Below are positions 1 through 7,648 of a stretch of 64,000 nt of DNA, piece after piece; within the stretch, counting starts at the first letter, position 1, and the number at the start of each line of letters is the position of its first letter. This stretch comes from Histidinibacterium aquaticum. Lineage in GTDB: Bacteria; Pseudomonadota; Alphaproteobacteria; Rhodobacterales; Rhodobacteraceae. A program made the position numbers and the translations under genes. The notes beneath the pieces are model-generated. The model made no database searches. It had not been told where the DNA came from and was given only the letters and a program-made list of their open reading frames with translations. The stretch is taken from the NCBI RefSeq assembly GCF_008710275.1, contig NZ_VYQE01000001.1, forward strand, positions 310,001 through 374,000. Direction: 5' to 3'.

Positions 1-9
1 TTCCAAACG

Positions 10-768
10 TTAACGGTCGCGGCTCATGGCGTGGCGGGAGCTCTGGACTTCTCGCGCGATATGGCTCGAGACCGAGCGTTCCGCCTCTTCGAGCCACTCG
101 TCGTAGCTCCGGAGACCGCCATGGAACGACATGAGGGAGGCCGGCGTCGACCGCGGCGCGCGGAAGCTCGCGTCGCAGCTCAGCAGGTAGGCGTGAAGCC
201 GGGCATCCGAGAGGAAGTCGGGGCTGACGAACATGCCGCTCGTCTCAGTGCGGCTCGTCCGCGCGCCGGACCAGTAGGCGCCCAGCGAGGCACCGAGGCC
301 CGACCTGAACCATTCCGGCGAGAGACCGAGGTGACGGAATTCCGCCCCTTCGGCGAGCCGGGAATAGGAGGCGGCCATGGTGAAGAGGGCGCGGTTTTCC
401 ACGTCCAGGCCGAACATGCCGCGCTCGATCAGCCCGAGCATGGCCTCGCCGACCACGGTGCCCACCTGGTAGGACACGGCACCCGGCATGGCATCGAGCG
501 CGCCTTCCGGCTGGATCACGATGAGCGAACCGTATGGCACATCGAGGTCGAGCTCTTCGGCCAGAACGTCGCCCAGTGGCAATGTCGGCATGAGTTCGGT
601 TTCGTCACTCAGAACGACCGTGCGGTCGATCCCGTGACTGGCTTCGAGCGTAACGGTGCTCACGGGCAAGAGCCGCCGAAGCAGCCCATTGGCGATGGGG
701 GTGTCACACGTGCTGGAAGGGCCAATCGCCCCCTGCCAGACGAGCTCAAGGAGGGTCCTGTCTCTCAT
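10..768 (-). CDS. hypothetical protein next to motility genes
   Basis: A 252-residue protein that I do not recognise. It has no signal peptide or convincing membrane segment. It is acidic through its middle (ELDLDVPYGSL, about residues 71-81) and ends in a charged segment rich in Arg and Ser. The ATG at 768 is the only good start in the upstream stretch, although no strong Shine-Dalgarno sequence precedes it. It is complete, with its stop at 10-12. It shares the strand of motB and lies 266 bases downstream of it. Position suggests a link to motility, but nothing in the protein itself shows this. Confidence 0.6.
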   Translation of the reverse strand: MRDRTLLELVWQGAIGPSSTCDTPIANGLLRRLLPVSTVTLEASHGIDRTVVLSDETELMPTLPLGDVLAEELDLDVPYGSLIVIQPEGALDAMPGAVSYQVGTVVGEAMLGLIERGMFGLDVENRALFTMAASYSRLAEGAEFRHLGLSPEWFRSGLGASLGAYWSGARTSRTETSGMFVSPDFLSDARLHAYLLSCDASFRAPRSTPASLMSFHGGLRSYDEWLEEAERSVSSHIAREVQSSRHAMSRDR

Positions 769-1034
769 TTTATTGCGGCTTTCTGCCTACTGCCTCGGTT
801 TTGTTATTGTCTCCAAGCTATTGCGGCAGATTGCTCAAGTGAAGCTTACGATGGTTAACGCTTTTTCAACCGTGGCGGGTGGGAATCGCCTCTGGTTGCG
901 GCTTTTTCACGAAAGCCGGACACGCGTATCGTTAAGGTTGATTAAGGCAGAAGCGTGTTCCGGACGGCCGAAACACGAAGGTTAACTAAAAAACCTCAAC
1001 GCCCTGCCTTTACAAAACTGCGCTTGACAGAAGG

Positions 1035-2072
1035 TCACCTTCCGACGCCCCTCGTCGCGTCAGTGATCTCCGGATAGCGCAGAAGGACCTCGATCCGGCG
1101 GTTCTCGGGCGCGGAGGGGTCCTCGGCGTCGAAGGGTTCGGTCGCCGCGAGTCCGGCGATCTGGACGATCCTGCCGGGCTCGATCCCCGCATCGTTCAGG
1201 ATACGCCGGGCCGCATTGGCGCGGTCGGCCGAGAGCTCCCAGTTGCCGTAGCCGGCCTCGTCGCTCGCGAAGGGAACCGCATCCGTATGGCCCTTGATGG
1301 CCACCGGGTAGGGAAGATCGCGGATCGCCGCCCCGATCACCTCGAGCAGCTCGCGCGTGGCCTGCTCGATCTCGGCGCTGCCCGACCGGAACATCGAGGT
1401 GCCCTCGTGCTCCACGACCTGGAGCCGCAAACCCTGCCGCGTCGCATCGACGACGAGATTGTCCGACAGGCGAGCGAGCTCCGGAGCATCGGCCAGCCGC
1501 CGCTCGACTTCCTCGCGCAGGGCCTCCAACTCGGCTTCGCGCTGCTCGGTCAGCTCGGCTTCACGGCGCTGTTCCTCGCTGAGCGCCCCGCCCTCGGCAA
1601 TCTCCGAGCCCTCTTCCGAGACCTCGGTTTCCGCCTCGCCGGCCGCGGCGGCCGCCGTCAGCCGCGCGAAGGGATCCATGCTCGGCTCGTCCGACTGCAG
1701 GTATTCCACCACGATGGCCGGCGGCGCATCCGGCGAGGGGCTGTCGTAGGCATCCATCGGGTTTTCCTGGCCGAAGCTGGGAAGGTCGGGGACGGCCCCG
1801 CCGCCGCGGGTTCCCTTCCCCTCGATCGCTTCGCCGTCCAGCAGGCCGGTGCCCGCCCCGTCCGCGGTCACGACGCTCGGCGTGAAGTAGTCCGCGATAC
1901 CGCGCAGCTTCTCCTCGTCGGAGGCCGCGATGATCCACATGAGCAGGAAAAACGCCATCATCGCCGTCATGAAGTCGGCATAGGCGACCTTCCAGCCGCC
2001 ACCATGGTGACCGTCGTGCGCGTCCTCTTCGACGCGACGGATCACGATGGGCTTCGGTTCTTCCTTCGGCAC
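1035..2072 (-). CDS. motB: flagellar motor protein MotB (OmpA-family stator subunit)
   Basis: Stator subunit that anchors the MotA/MotB ion channel to peptidoglycan and supplies the ion-binding aspartate. The protein has 345 residues. A His/Gly-rich cytoplasmic start is followed by one membrane helix at about 28-50 (YADFMTAMMAFFLLMW), with Asp33 in the place of the essential MotB aspartate. A long acidic, Ala/Glu-rich linker (about 60-200) leads to a C-terminal OmpA peptidoglycan-binding domain with GHTDAVPF near 265 and NWELSADRANAARRIL after it. The start is a GTG at 2072 with GAGG upstream. The linker is longer and more acidic than in enterobacterial MotB, as is common in alphaproteobacteria. 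It lies apart from motA, which is on the other strand at 4716. Identification is secure from the membrane motif plus the OmpA domain. Confidence 0.95.
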   Translation of the reverse strand: MPKEEPKPIVIRRVEEDAHDGHHGGGWKVAYADFMTAMMAFFLLMWIIAASDEEKLRGIADYFTPSVVTADGAGTGLLDGEAIEGKGTRGGGAVPDLPSFGQENPMDAYDSPSPDAPPAIVVEYLQSDEPSMDPFARLTAAAAAGEAETEVSEEGSEIAEGGALSEEQRREAELTEQREAELEALREEVERRLADAPELARLSDNLVVDATRQGLRLQVVEHEGTSMFRSGSAEIEQATRELLEVIGAAIRDLPYPVAIKGHTDAVPFASDEAGYGNWELSADRANAARRILNDAGIEPGRIVQIAGLAATEPFDAEDPSAPENRRIEVLLRYPEITDATRGVGR

Positions 2073-2132
2073 GTTGTCTTGCCTCTTTCCCGCTCTTCTT
2101 CAGGCCCTGCCCGCCCGACCCGCGTGAGTCGC

Positions 2133-2588
2133 TCAGGCGAGCTTTTCCGCGTCGGTTGTCTTCGCCTTCTGCGTGGCGTGACGGTCGTACTTTCCGAAAC
2201 CCGCATCCTTGGCGTAGCTCGCCTTCTGGCGGCTGTAGCTCGGCGCGACGAGCGGCATGTCCTCGGGGAGGCCGAACCGCAGGCGGTACTCCTGCTCGGT
2301 CAGGCCGTGTTCGGCCCCGAGGTGGCGCTTCAGCATCTTGAAGCCGCGGCCGCAGCACAGGCAGAAGACGCGATCCTGCGTCACGGCCTGCTCGATCGGC
2401 ATGATCGGCTCGGCGGTATCCGACGGAGCCTCGACAGCGGCGGGTGTTCCTTCGGTCTCGGCGGAGCCAAGCTCACGGCGCAACTTGGAAAAAAGCTCGA
2501 CGATCTGATCGGGGGCGGCATCCGGCCGCGAGGCGAATGCCTGGACGATCTTGAGGACCATCTCCTCGTCTTGTTCTGTCTTGCTCAT
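2133..2588 (-). CDS. mucR: Ros/MucR-family zinc-finger transcriptional regulator
   Basis: Short (151 residue) DNA-binding protein of the Ros/MucR family, which in alphaproteobacteria represses exopolysaccharide, motility and virulence genes. The family signature is plain: CLCCGRGFKMLKRHLGAEH (about residues 76-94, Cys2-His2 type zinc finger), followed by the typical LTEQEYRLRFGLPEDMPLVAPSYS helix-turn region. The N-terminal part (1-60) is a family-typical helical region beginning with acidic residues. ATG at 2588 has GAGAGA upstream. The gene sits upstream of motB on the same strand with a 60-base gap, so co-transcription is possible. A 16-base inverted repeat lies 39 bases upstream of the start and could serve autoregulation. 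Confidence 0.92.
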   Translation of the reverse strand: MSKTEQDEEMVLKIVQAFASRPDAAPDQIVELFSKLRRELGSAETEGTPAAVEAPSDTAEPIMPIEQAVTQDRVFCLCCGRGFKMLKRHLGAEHGLTEQEYRLRFGLPEDMPLVAPSYSRQKASYAKDAGFGKYDRHATQKAKTTDAEKLA

Positions 2589-2626
2589 GTCAGTCTCTCG
2601 ATGTCTGTATCTTTAACTATGCCCAG

Positions 2627-2642
2627 AAGGATAGTTATCCTT
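2627..2642. promoter_or_regulatory. inverted repeat upstream of mucR-like gene
   Basis: AAGGATA-GT-TATCCTT: perfect 7-base arms around a 2-base centre, 39 bases upstream of the mucR-like ATG. Its right part plus two bases, TATCCTTAT (2636-2644), recurs at 4688-4696 just upstream of motA. An operator role, for MucR itself or another regulator, is inference. Confidence 0.4.
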
Positions 2643-2988
2643 ATAGATGCGACCAACCCGATTCGTTCGACTTGGCAGTCCCCCGCCTAGTCGCCGGCGT
2701 CATCGCACCTGCACTTCCCCGCTTCATCTTCGACATCGCCTTCTGCGTTCGGGGCATTCTCTTTCCTTCCCGAGAGCGGCTCCTCGCCTGCGTTTGTTTG
2801 CCACGCAGGCCTTTATTCTTTGCACAAGCCGCTAATCTCAAGCATGTATATGGTCACTCAAGATTAAGAGAGGGTTGAAGGTTCCAACATCTCCAATCTT
2901 TCCCTTGCGACACCGTCCCGGCAGTTCCCCTCTTCAAAGACCTGCGGTAGCTATCACGGGATAGTGCGTTGCAGACCAAGGCCAGGGT
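2643..2988. other. intergenic stretch without a supported gene
   Basis: Region between the mucR-like gene and the divergent response-regulator gene. Short open frames exist on both strands (for example a Lys/Arg/Ser-rich frame on the minus strand, 2641-2841), but none has a convincing ribosome site or family resemblance. I see no clear promoter or RNA structure beyond the inverted repeat at 2627-2642. Confidence 0.5.
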
Positions 2989-3657
2989 TTGTCCGAATTG
3001 TTCAAAGACGGTGAAAGCCGGCGGGCGGAGGTAACCGCCCTTGTCGTTGAGGACCAGGAGACGCAGCCCGTCCGGACCTGGCTCGCCCAGACCGAGGGGC
3101 TGGAGCTACTGCGCACCCGCAGCTTCGAGCGCGCCCGTCGCCTCGCGGGCTCTGTCCGGCAGCTCGACTTCATGGTCGTGCCGTCCGACGACCAGACGAT
3201 CGGGCTCATCTTCTTCACCAAGCTCAGGCATCCCGACTGCCGGGTGGTCGTCGTCGACAGCATGACCGACGAGGAAAGCGTCGTGGAAGCGCTCGAGGCG
3301 GGCGCGGACGACGTGGTACGCGCCGATGTCTCCCGCCGGGAGTTCTCGGCCCGCCTCCGGCTCCCGCGCGAGGGAATCGACGCCGCCGAGGCGGGGACCA
3401 TATTGGCCCGCCTTCAGCTTACACCGATCGAATACGCGATCGCCGCCCGCCTCATGCAGACCCCTGGGCGCGTCGTCACCCGCGACGCCCTCTCGCAGGT
3501 CACCGACAGCACGACATGGACTTACGGCGACCGGAAATTCGACGTCCATGTCGCCAAGATCCGTCGCAAGCTGGAGCAGGAGTTCGGCGACCGCTATGTG
3601 ATCAGGACGATCCGCTCAATCGGCTACGTGCTGAGCGACGGCCCCGTCCAGGGCTGA
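2989..3657 (+). CDS. OmpR/CtrA-type response regulator with degenerate receiver
   Basis: A 222-residue two-domain regulator. Residues about 15-120 have the fold pattern of a receiver (VTALVVEDQE near the first strand). The phosphoacceptor aspartate expected at the end of the third strand is missing: the segment reads LDFMVVPSDD. The conserved lysine region is also changed, so control by phosphorylation is doubtful. Residues about 135-218 form a good OmpR/PhoB winged helix (LTPIEYAIAARLMQTPGRVVTRDAL, then FDVHVAKIRRKLE and IRTIRSIGYVL). The start is a TTG at 2989 with AAGG six bases upstream; no ATG is available until well inside the receiver. Placed between mucR/motB and motA, it resembles the flagellar CtrA-like regulators (FtcR group) of alphaproteobacteria; that assignment is inference. 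Its 3' end overlaps the convergent gene by 42 bases. Confidence 0.82.
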   Translation: MSELFKDGESRRAEVTALVVEDQETQPVRTWLAQTEGLELLRTRSFERARRLAGSVRQLDFMVVPSDDQTIGLIFFTKLRHPDCRVVVVDSMTDEESVVEALEAGADDVVRADVSRREFSARLRLPREGIDAAEAGTILARLQLTPIEYAIAARLMQTPGRVVTRDALSQVTDSTTWTYGDRKFDVHVAKIRRKLEQEFGDRYVIRTIRSIGYVLSDGPVQG

Positions 3658-4620
3658 GACAACCTCGGCGGGACGACCGTCGAGCCCCGCCTGCAGGGCC
3701 GCGCCGAGCAGCGCCGAAAAGACGAAACTCGTCGCGACGAGCGCCGCCGCGCGCTGCGCGACCGGCAACCGCCAGCGGCGGATGACCGGCTTCGGAGCCG
3801 AAACAGCCTCACCGAAACTCACGAAGATACCGTCTCGCGTGACCGTGGCCACACCGGACCGACCCGCAGCGCCTATCCTGTCGAGCATGCAGTCGGGAAA
3901 TGCCTCGCAGGGCAGAAGGAGACGAAACGCGATGTCGTCGTCGCCAAGGTCGGCATAGGCGTCATGGGGCAGGAAGAGCCCGCCGAAATCCTTCCGCAGC
4001 GCGACCGAATCCGCCTCGACGGCATGGATCGCCTGCTCTTCCTCCGGCCCGCAGGACAGGCTGACCCAGTCCTCCGAACAGGCGATCGACACGTCGAGCA
4101 GAAGCGCGCCGTGATCCTCTTCTCGAAGCAGCCGGTAGCCCTCGGGAAAGCTCCGCCCCGGCTCGGCGGCAGGCTGAGGTGCCGGGGGCCTGTCCTCGGC
4201 AGAGGGGGCGAGCGTCCAGCTTCGCGGCTCCGTGCTGCGCTCGGCCGGGCGGGTCACCAGCCCGGGGTCGAGCCCCTCTTCCTGAGCGAAAGCGAAGTTG
4301 ATGGCGTGATCCCGCGCCTGCTCGACAAGCCCAGGGCTTTCGAGCGTCAATCGGTGGAGTTCCTGCTCCTCCGAGAACAGCAGGCTCCGGTAGGGAATGC
4401 CCTCGACCCGGTGCGTCGCCGCGAAGGCACCGACGGGAAGCCCGAGCCGCTCCGACACCCGGTCCAGCACCTCCTCCGCTTCGCCGGAGTGGAAAACGAC
4501 GGGGGTGCAGGACTCGCGGGAGACGCAGAGCGCGACATTCATCGATGCCGGCCACTCGCCCACGAGACCCTTCATCTCGAGTTCGTCGATCAGATGCACG
4601 AATGCGCCAAGCCGCACCAT
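3616..4620 (-). CDS. hypothetical protein with C-terminal membrane segment
   Basis: Unrecognised protein of 334 residues. Most of it is acidic and soluble-looking, with a Pro/Ala-rich break at about 145-160. A single hydrophobic segment lies near the C-terminus (AALVATSFVFSALLGAALQAG), so it may be tail-anchored. I chose the ATG at 4620, which has AGGGA five bases upstream, over a TTG at 4641 that would add seven residues. It is divergent from motA (96-base gap) and its 3' end overlaps the regulator gene at 2989-3657 tail to tail. The setting suggests a motility-associated protein; the sequence does not say what it does. Confidence 0.65.
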   Translation of the reverse strand: MVRLGAFVHLIDELEMKGLVGEWPASMNVALCVSRESCTPVVFHSGEAEEVLDRVSERLGLPVGAFAATHRVEGIPYRSLLFSEEQELHRLTLESPGLVEQARDHAINFAFAQEEGLDPGLVTRPAERSTEPRSWTLAPSAEDRPPAPQPAAEPGRSFPEGYRLLREEDHGALLLDVSIACSEDWVSLSCGPEEEQAIHAVEADSVALRKDFGGLFLPHDAYADLGDDDIAFRLLLPCEAFPDCMLDRIGAAGRSGVATVTRDGIFVSFGEAVSAPKPVIRRWRLPVAQRAAALVATSFVFSALLGAALQAGLDGRPAEVVSALDGAVAQHVAD

Positions 4621-4715
4621 GGAAGTCCCTGTGTTGCTCAATCTATTGTTGCTTTTTCTTGCCTATCCGTCAATGCTGTCCTGCATCTATCCTTATCCGA
4701 GGCTGACGAGACATC

Positions 4716-5582
4716 ATGAACCTTCTCCTGGGCATCATCCTGGTCTTCGGCTTGGTCTTCGGCGGCTTCATGCTGTCGGGCGGCAAGATGGACATCGTTC
4801 TGCACGCCCTCCCCTTCGAGGGCATGATGATCGGCGGCGCCGCCCTCGGCGCCTTCGTGATCGCCAACTCCTTCCACGTCCTCAAGAAATCGGGCGCGGG
4901 TTTCCTCAAGGTGCTCAGCGGTCCCAAGTGGAAGGCCTCCGATTACGCCGACCTCCTGAACCTGCTCTACGAGCTGAGCCGCCTCTACAAGTCGAAGGGC
5001 ATCCTGGCGCTGGACGAGCACGTCGAGGCCCCCGAGCAGAGCGAGATCTTCACGCGCTACCCGCGCATCCTCAAGGATCACTTCGCGACCGAGCTCATCA
5101 CCGACAGCTTCCGGATGCTGTCGATGAACTTCGACGACCAGTTCCAGACCGAGGACGTCATCAACCGCAAGATCAAGAAGCATCACCACGAGGCGCTCGC
5201 CTCGGCCAACGCCATTTCGACCATGGCCGACGGCCTGCCGGCCATCGGCATCGTCGCGGCGGTTCTCGGTGTCATCAAGACCATGTCCGCCCTCGACCAG
5301 CCGCCGGACGTGCTCGGCAAGATGATCGGAGGCGCGCTCGTCGGGACCTTCCTGGGCGTGTTCCTGGCCTACTGCCTCGTCGCCCCGATTTCCGGGCGCC
5401 TGCGCCAGATCGAGGAAGAGGACGGCGCCTTCTACATGATCATCCGGGACGTCTTCGTCGCGATGGTGGCGAACCACTCGCCGAACATCTGCATCGAGAT
5501 CGGCCGCGGCAACATCCCGACCTCCAAGCAGCCCAACTTCTACGAGGTCGAGCGCGCCCAGAAGGAGCTTCCGGTTGCCTAA
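4716..5582 (+). CDS. motA: flagellar motor stator protein MotA
   Basis: Membrane partner of MotB in the stator. The protein has 288 residues, the usual MotA length. Two N-terminal membrane helices (LLLGIILVFGLVFGGFML and FEGMMIGGAALGAFVIANSF) precede a cytoplasmic domain (about 65-190), followed by the characteristic helix pair beginning STMADGLPAIGIVAAVLGVIKTM and the glycine-rich GGALVGTFLGVFLAYCLVAPISGRL. ATG at 4716. The next gene starts inside its last codons, so it heads a three-gene unit (4716-6269). TATCCTTAT lies 20 bases upstream of the start and also occurs upstream of the mucR-like gene. Confidence 0.96.
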   Translation: MNLLLGIILVFGLVFGGFMLSGGKMDIVLHALPFEGMMIGGAALGAFVIANSFHVLKKSGAGFLKVLSGPKWKASDYADLLNLLYELSRLYKSKGILALDEHVEAPEQSEIFTRYPRILKDHFATELITDSFRMLSMNFDDQFQTEDVINRKIKKHHHEALASANAISTMADGLPAIGIVAAVLGVIKTMSALDQPPDVLGKMIGGALVGTFLGVFLAYCLVAPISGRLRQIEEEDGAFYMIIRDVFVAMVANHSPNICIEIGRGNIPTSKQPNFYEVERAQKELPVA

Positions 5583-5835
5583 GGCCGGACGCAGCCTCGC
5601 TCTCCTGCTGCTCCTGACCCCGGCCCTGGCCCTGGCGGCCGGGGGCGGAGGCGGCTCCTCCGGCGGCTCGAACGGTGCCGGCCCCGCGCGGATCACCGTC
5701 CCCGGCCCCGTCCAGCCCCTCCCCTCCGAGATCCTCGACGCCATGCGCGCCCGCCTCGTGCTGATGACGGCTGAGCCCGGCACCGTGGAGCCGGTCTCGC
5801 CGGAGGAGACCGAAGCAGCACACGGCGACCAATGA
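5575..5835 (+). CDS. small exported protein in the motA unit
   Basis: 86-residue protein with a plain Sec signal peptide (LALLLLLTPALALAAG), a Gly/Ser linker (GGGGGSSGGSNGAG) and a short C-terminal part (PLPSEILDAMRARLVLMTAEPG). The start is a TTG at 5575 inside the end of motA, preceded by AAGGAG seven bases upstream, so translational coupling is likely. Its end overlaps the next ATG (ATGA). I do not recognise the family. Length and location fit a periplasmic accessory of the motor, which is inference. Confidence 0.7.
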   Translation: MPKAGRSLALLLLLTPALALAAGGGGGSSGGSNGAGPARITVPGPVQPLPSEILDAMRARLVLMTAEPGTVEPVSPEETEAAHGDQ

Positions 5836-6269
5836 CCGCCCAGCGTTCTCGCATCGCGGCCCTCGCCCTCATGGAGAAGATCGGCCGCTACGAGATGGTC
5901 GAAGAGGCGAAGCGCCTCGGCGAACTCCGGCAAATGTCGTCGGCCCTGCGGAAAGACTCCGACGCGCTCCAGGCCAAGCTGGTCAACGAGACCTCGGACG
6001 TGCCGCTGGAAGCCCAGCCCTATCTCTCCGGCTTCATCCGGTCGGTGCGCAGCGAGGCTGCCGACTGCCTGGATCGCGCCGGCAAGATCGACGCCGAGGC
6101 CGAGGGCCTCGAGGAACGCGTCCTCGAGGCCTTCCGTAACCTCAAGACGGTCCAGATCGCATTGGAGCGCACGCGCCACGAGGCCCTCCTCGCGAAGCGG
6201 GCGGCAGAGGACGCCAAGACGGACGACCTCAACAGCTTCGCCTACGGCACGCACCGCCGCCGAGGGTAG
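5832..6269 (+). CDS. FliJ-like coiled-coil protein
   Basis: 145-residue, highly charged, mostly helical protein without signal peptide or membrane segment, ending in a basic tail (YGTHRRRG). Size, coiled-coil pattern (ALMEKIGRYEMVEEAKRLGEL; ALERTRHEALLAKRAAEDAK) and position after motA resemble FliJ, the flagellar export chaperone and stalk of the export ATPase. FliJ proteins are poorly conserved, so this rests on architecture and context. ATG at 5832 overlaps the preceding stop by four bases (ATGA). Confidence 0.65.
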   Translation: MTAQRSRIAALALMEKIGRYEMVEEAKRLGELRQMSSALRKDSDALQAKLVNETSDVPLEAQPYLSGFIRSVRSEAADCLDRAGKIDAEAEGLEERVLEAFRNLKTVQIALERTRHEALLAKRAAEDAKTDDLNSFAYGTHRRRG

Positions 6270-6673
6270 CCGCCGGCGATTCTCGCCGAAGTCGCGCCAC
6301 ATTTTCGCCCCCGATTGTCGCGTCCAGGCGTACTCTGACGCCCTCTTTCGCCGTTTCGTTTCCGAATACCGGTCCAGTCTCGGGCAAACTTGACCAAAAT
6401 GCGGCAAAGGCGTGAGCTTTCCTCGGCGCCCGGGGTCATCTGCCGGTCCCGGCGCGCAGAACCGGGGAAGACCAATGCTGATCGAGCTGCCGCATCGACC
6501 GACCGTGAGACCTATCGTGAGACCCGTCCGCCAGGGTGCGGACCTGGGCAGCGATCAGGCGCCGCCCCCACCGCCGAGAGCCCGGCGCCGGGGCGCCATC
6601 GTCCGCGTGCTGATCGCTCCGAAGACCGCCTCGCGCCTCTACGCGACCGAACGAGAACGGCAGACCTGAGCTG
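6270..6673. other. intergenic region with one doubtful small ORF
   Basis: About 400 bases between the motility unit and the convergent ABC permease gene. The only candidate gene is a plus-strand frame, ATG 6475 to stop 6669 (64 residues, Pro/Arg-rich, with RRGAIVRVLIAPKTASRLYA near the end) and weak GGGGAAG upstream. It has no family resemblance I can name and may not be real. No clear terminator is visible. Confidence 0.4.
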
Positions 6674-7648
6674 TCACCTCCGGCGCGCGGCGCCCCTGCG
6701 GCCCAGCGCGCTCAGCCCGACGGCGAAGAGGATGATCGCACCGACGAGCACCTCCCGCACGTAGCTGTCCACCCGCATCTGCGTCAGCCCGTTGTCCAGC
6801 ACGCCCAGCACCGCCACGCCGGCCAGCGTGGCGAGCACCTTTGGCTGTCCGTCCCGTGTCAACGTCATGCCGAGGAAGACAGCCGCGATCGCGGTCAGCA
6901 TCAGCCCGTCGCCCTGCGTCGGGTTGGCCGATGCCACGCGGCTCGCGTACATGAGCCCCGCCAGCGCCGCGCCGACGCCGGTGAAGGCGAAGGCCGACAG
7001 TCTGAGCGGCACCACCGGGATCCCCGCCAGCCGCGCCGCGTCGCGGTTGCCCCCGATGGCGTAGAGCCTGCGACCGTAGCTCGTCTGTTCGAGCACGATC
7101 CAGATGACAAGGACCACCGCGATGGCCACCAGCGTGAGGTTCGGCAGGACCAGCGCCCGCTCGTCCGCCATGCCGATCACCGGACCGCCCCGCGCGAAGT
7201 CGCCGAAGCCCGGCGGGATGTCGCGGCCGAAGATCGTGCGCCCGTCGCTCACGACGAAGGCGAGCCCGCTGAAGACCGTCAGCGTCGCGAGCGTGGCCAC
7301 GAAGGGGAGGATCCCGACGACACTGACGACGATCCCGTTGAAGAGCCCCCCGGCCAGGCCGACGGCCAGCGCGACCCCAACTGCGGCGGGAACGGACCAG
7401 TCCTGCGTGAAGAGGATCGCCGCGACCACGCCCGAGAGCGAGGCCATTGATCCGACCGAGAGGTCGAAGTCGCCCATGACCATCACCACGGTCATCGTCG
7501 CCGCAACGACCGTCAGCATGCTGATCTGCTGGCTGATGTTCAGCAGATTGCGCGGCGTCAGGAAGGTCTCCGGCAGGTTGATCGCGAAGAAGGCGATCAC
7601 GGCGAGCATGCCCGCGACTCCGCCGAACCGTCTGGCGACCTGCATCAT
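6674..7648 (-). CDS. sugar ABC transporter permease (RbsC/XylH family)
   Basis: Inner-membrane permease of a ribose-type (CUT2) importer, 324 residues. The usual landmarks are present: MTVVMVMGDFDLSVGSM near 55-75, the family motif in which an Asp-Leu-Ser-Val-Gly stretch enters a helix, and GRRLYAIGGNRDAARLAGI in the cytoplasmic loop that contacts the ATPase, with about eight to ten hydrophobic helices. ATG at 7648 overlaps the ATPase stop by four bases. It is last in a three-gene unit with the ATPase and binding protein. Substrate is not readable from sequence. Confidence 0.93.
   Translation of the reverse strand: MMQVARRFGGVAGMLAVIAFFAINLPETFLTPRNLLNISQQISMLTVVAATMTVVMVMGDFDLSVGSMASLSGVVAAILFTQDWSVPAAVGVALAVGLAGGLFNGIVVSVVGILPFVATLATLTVFSGLAFVVSDGRTIFGRDIPPGFGDFARGGPVIGMADERALVLPNLTLVAIAVVLVIWIVLEQTSYGRRLYAIGGNRDAARLAGIPVVPLRLSAFAFTGVGAALAGLMYASRVASANPTQGDGLMLTAIAAVFLGMTLTRDGQPKVLATLAGVAVLGVLDNGLTQMRVDSYVREVLVGAIILFAVGLSALGRRGAARRR

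Noticed and set aside
769-1034. Possible CtrA sites (GGTTAAC at about 853 and 981; TTAA-N6-TTAA at 932-945)
   Set aside because: Spacing is not the standard N7 and single half sites are common; kept only as a note.
2641-2841. Basic 66-residue minus-strand ORF
   Set aside because: Lys/Arg/Ser-rich frame with no ribosome site or family pattern; GC-rich DNA gives many such frames.
4638-6407. 589-residue minus-strand ORF opposite motA
   Set aside because: Shadow of motA, the small exported gene and the fliJ-like gene, all of which have clear protein features on the plus strand.
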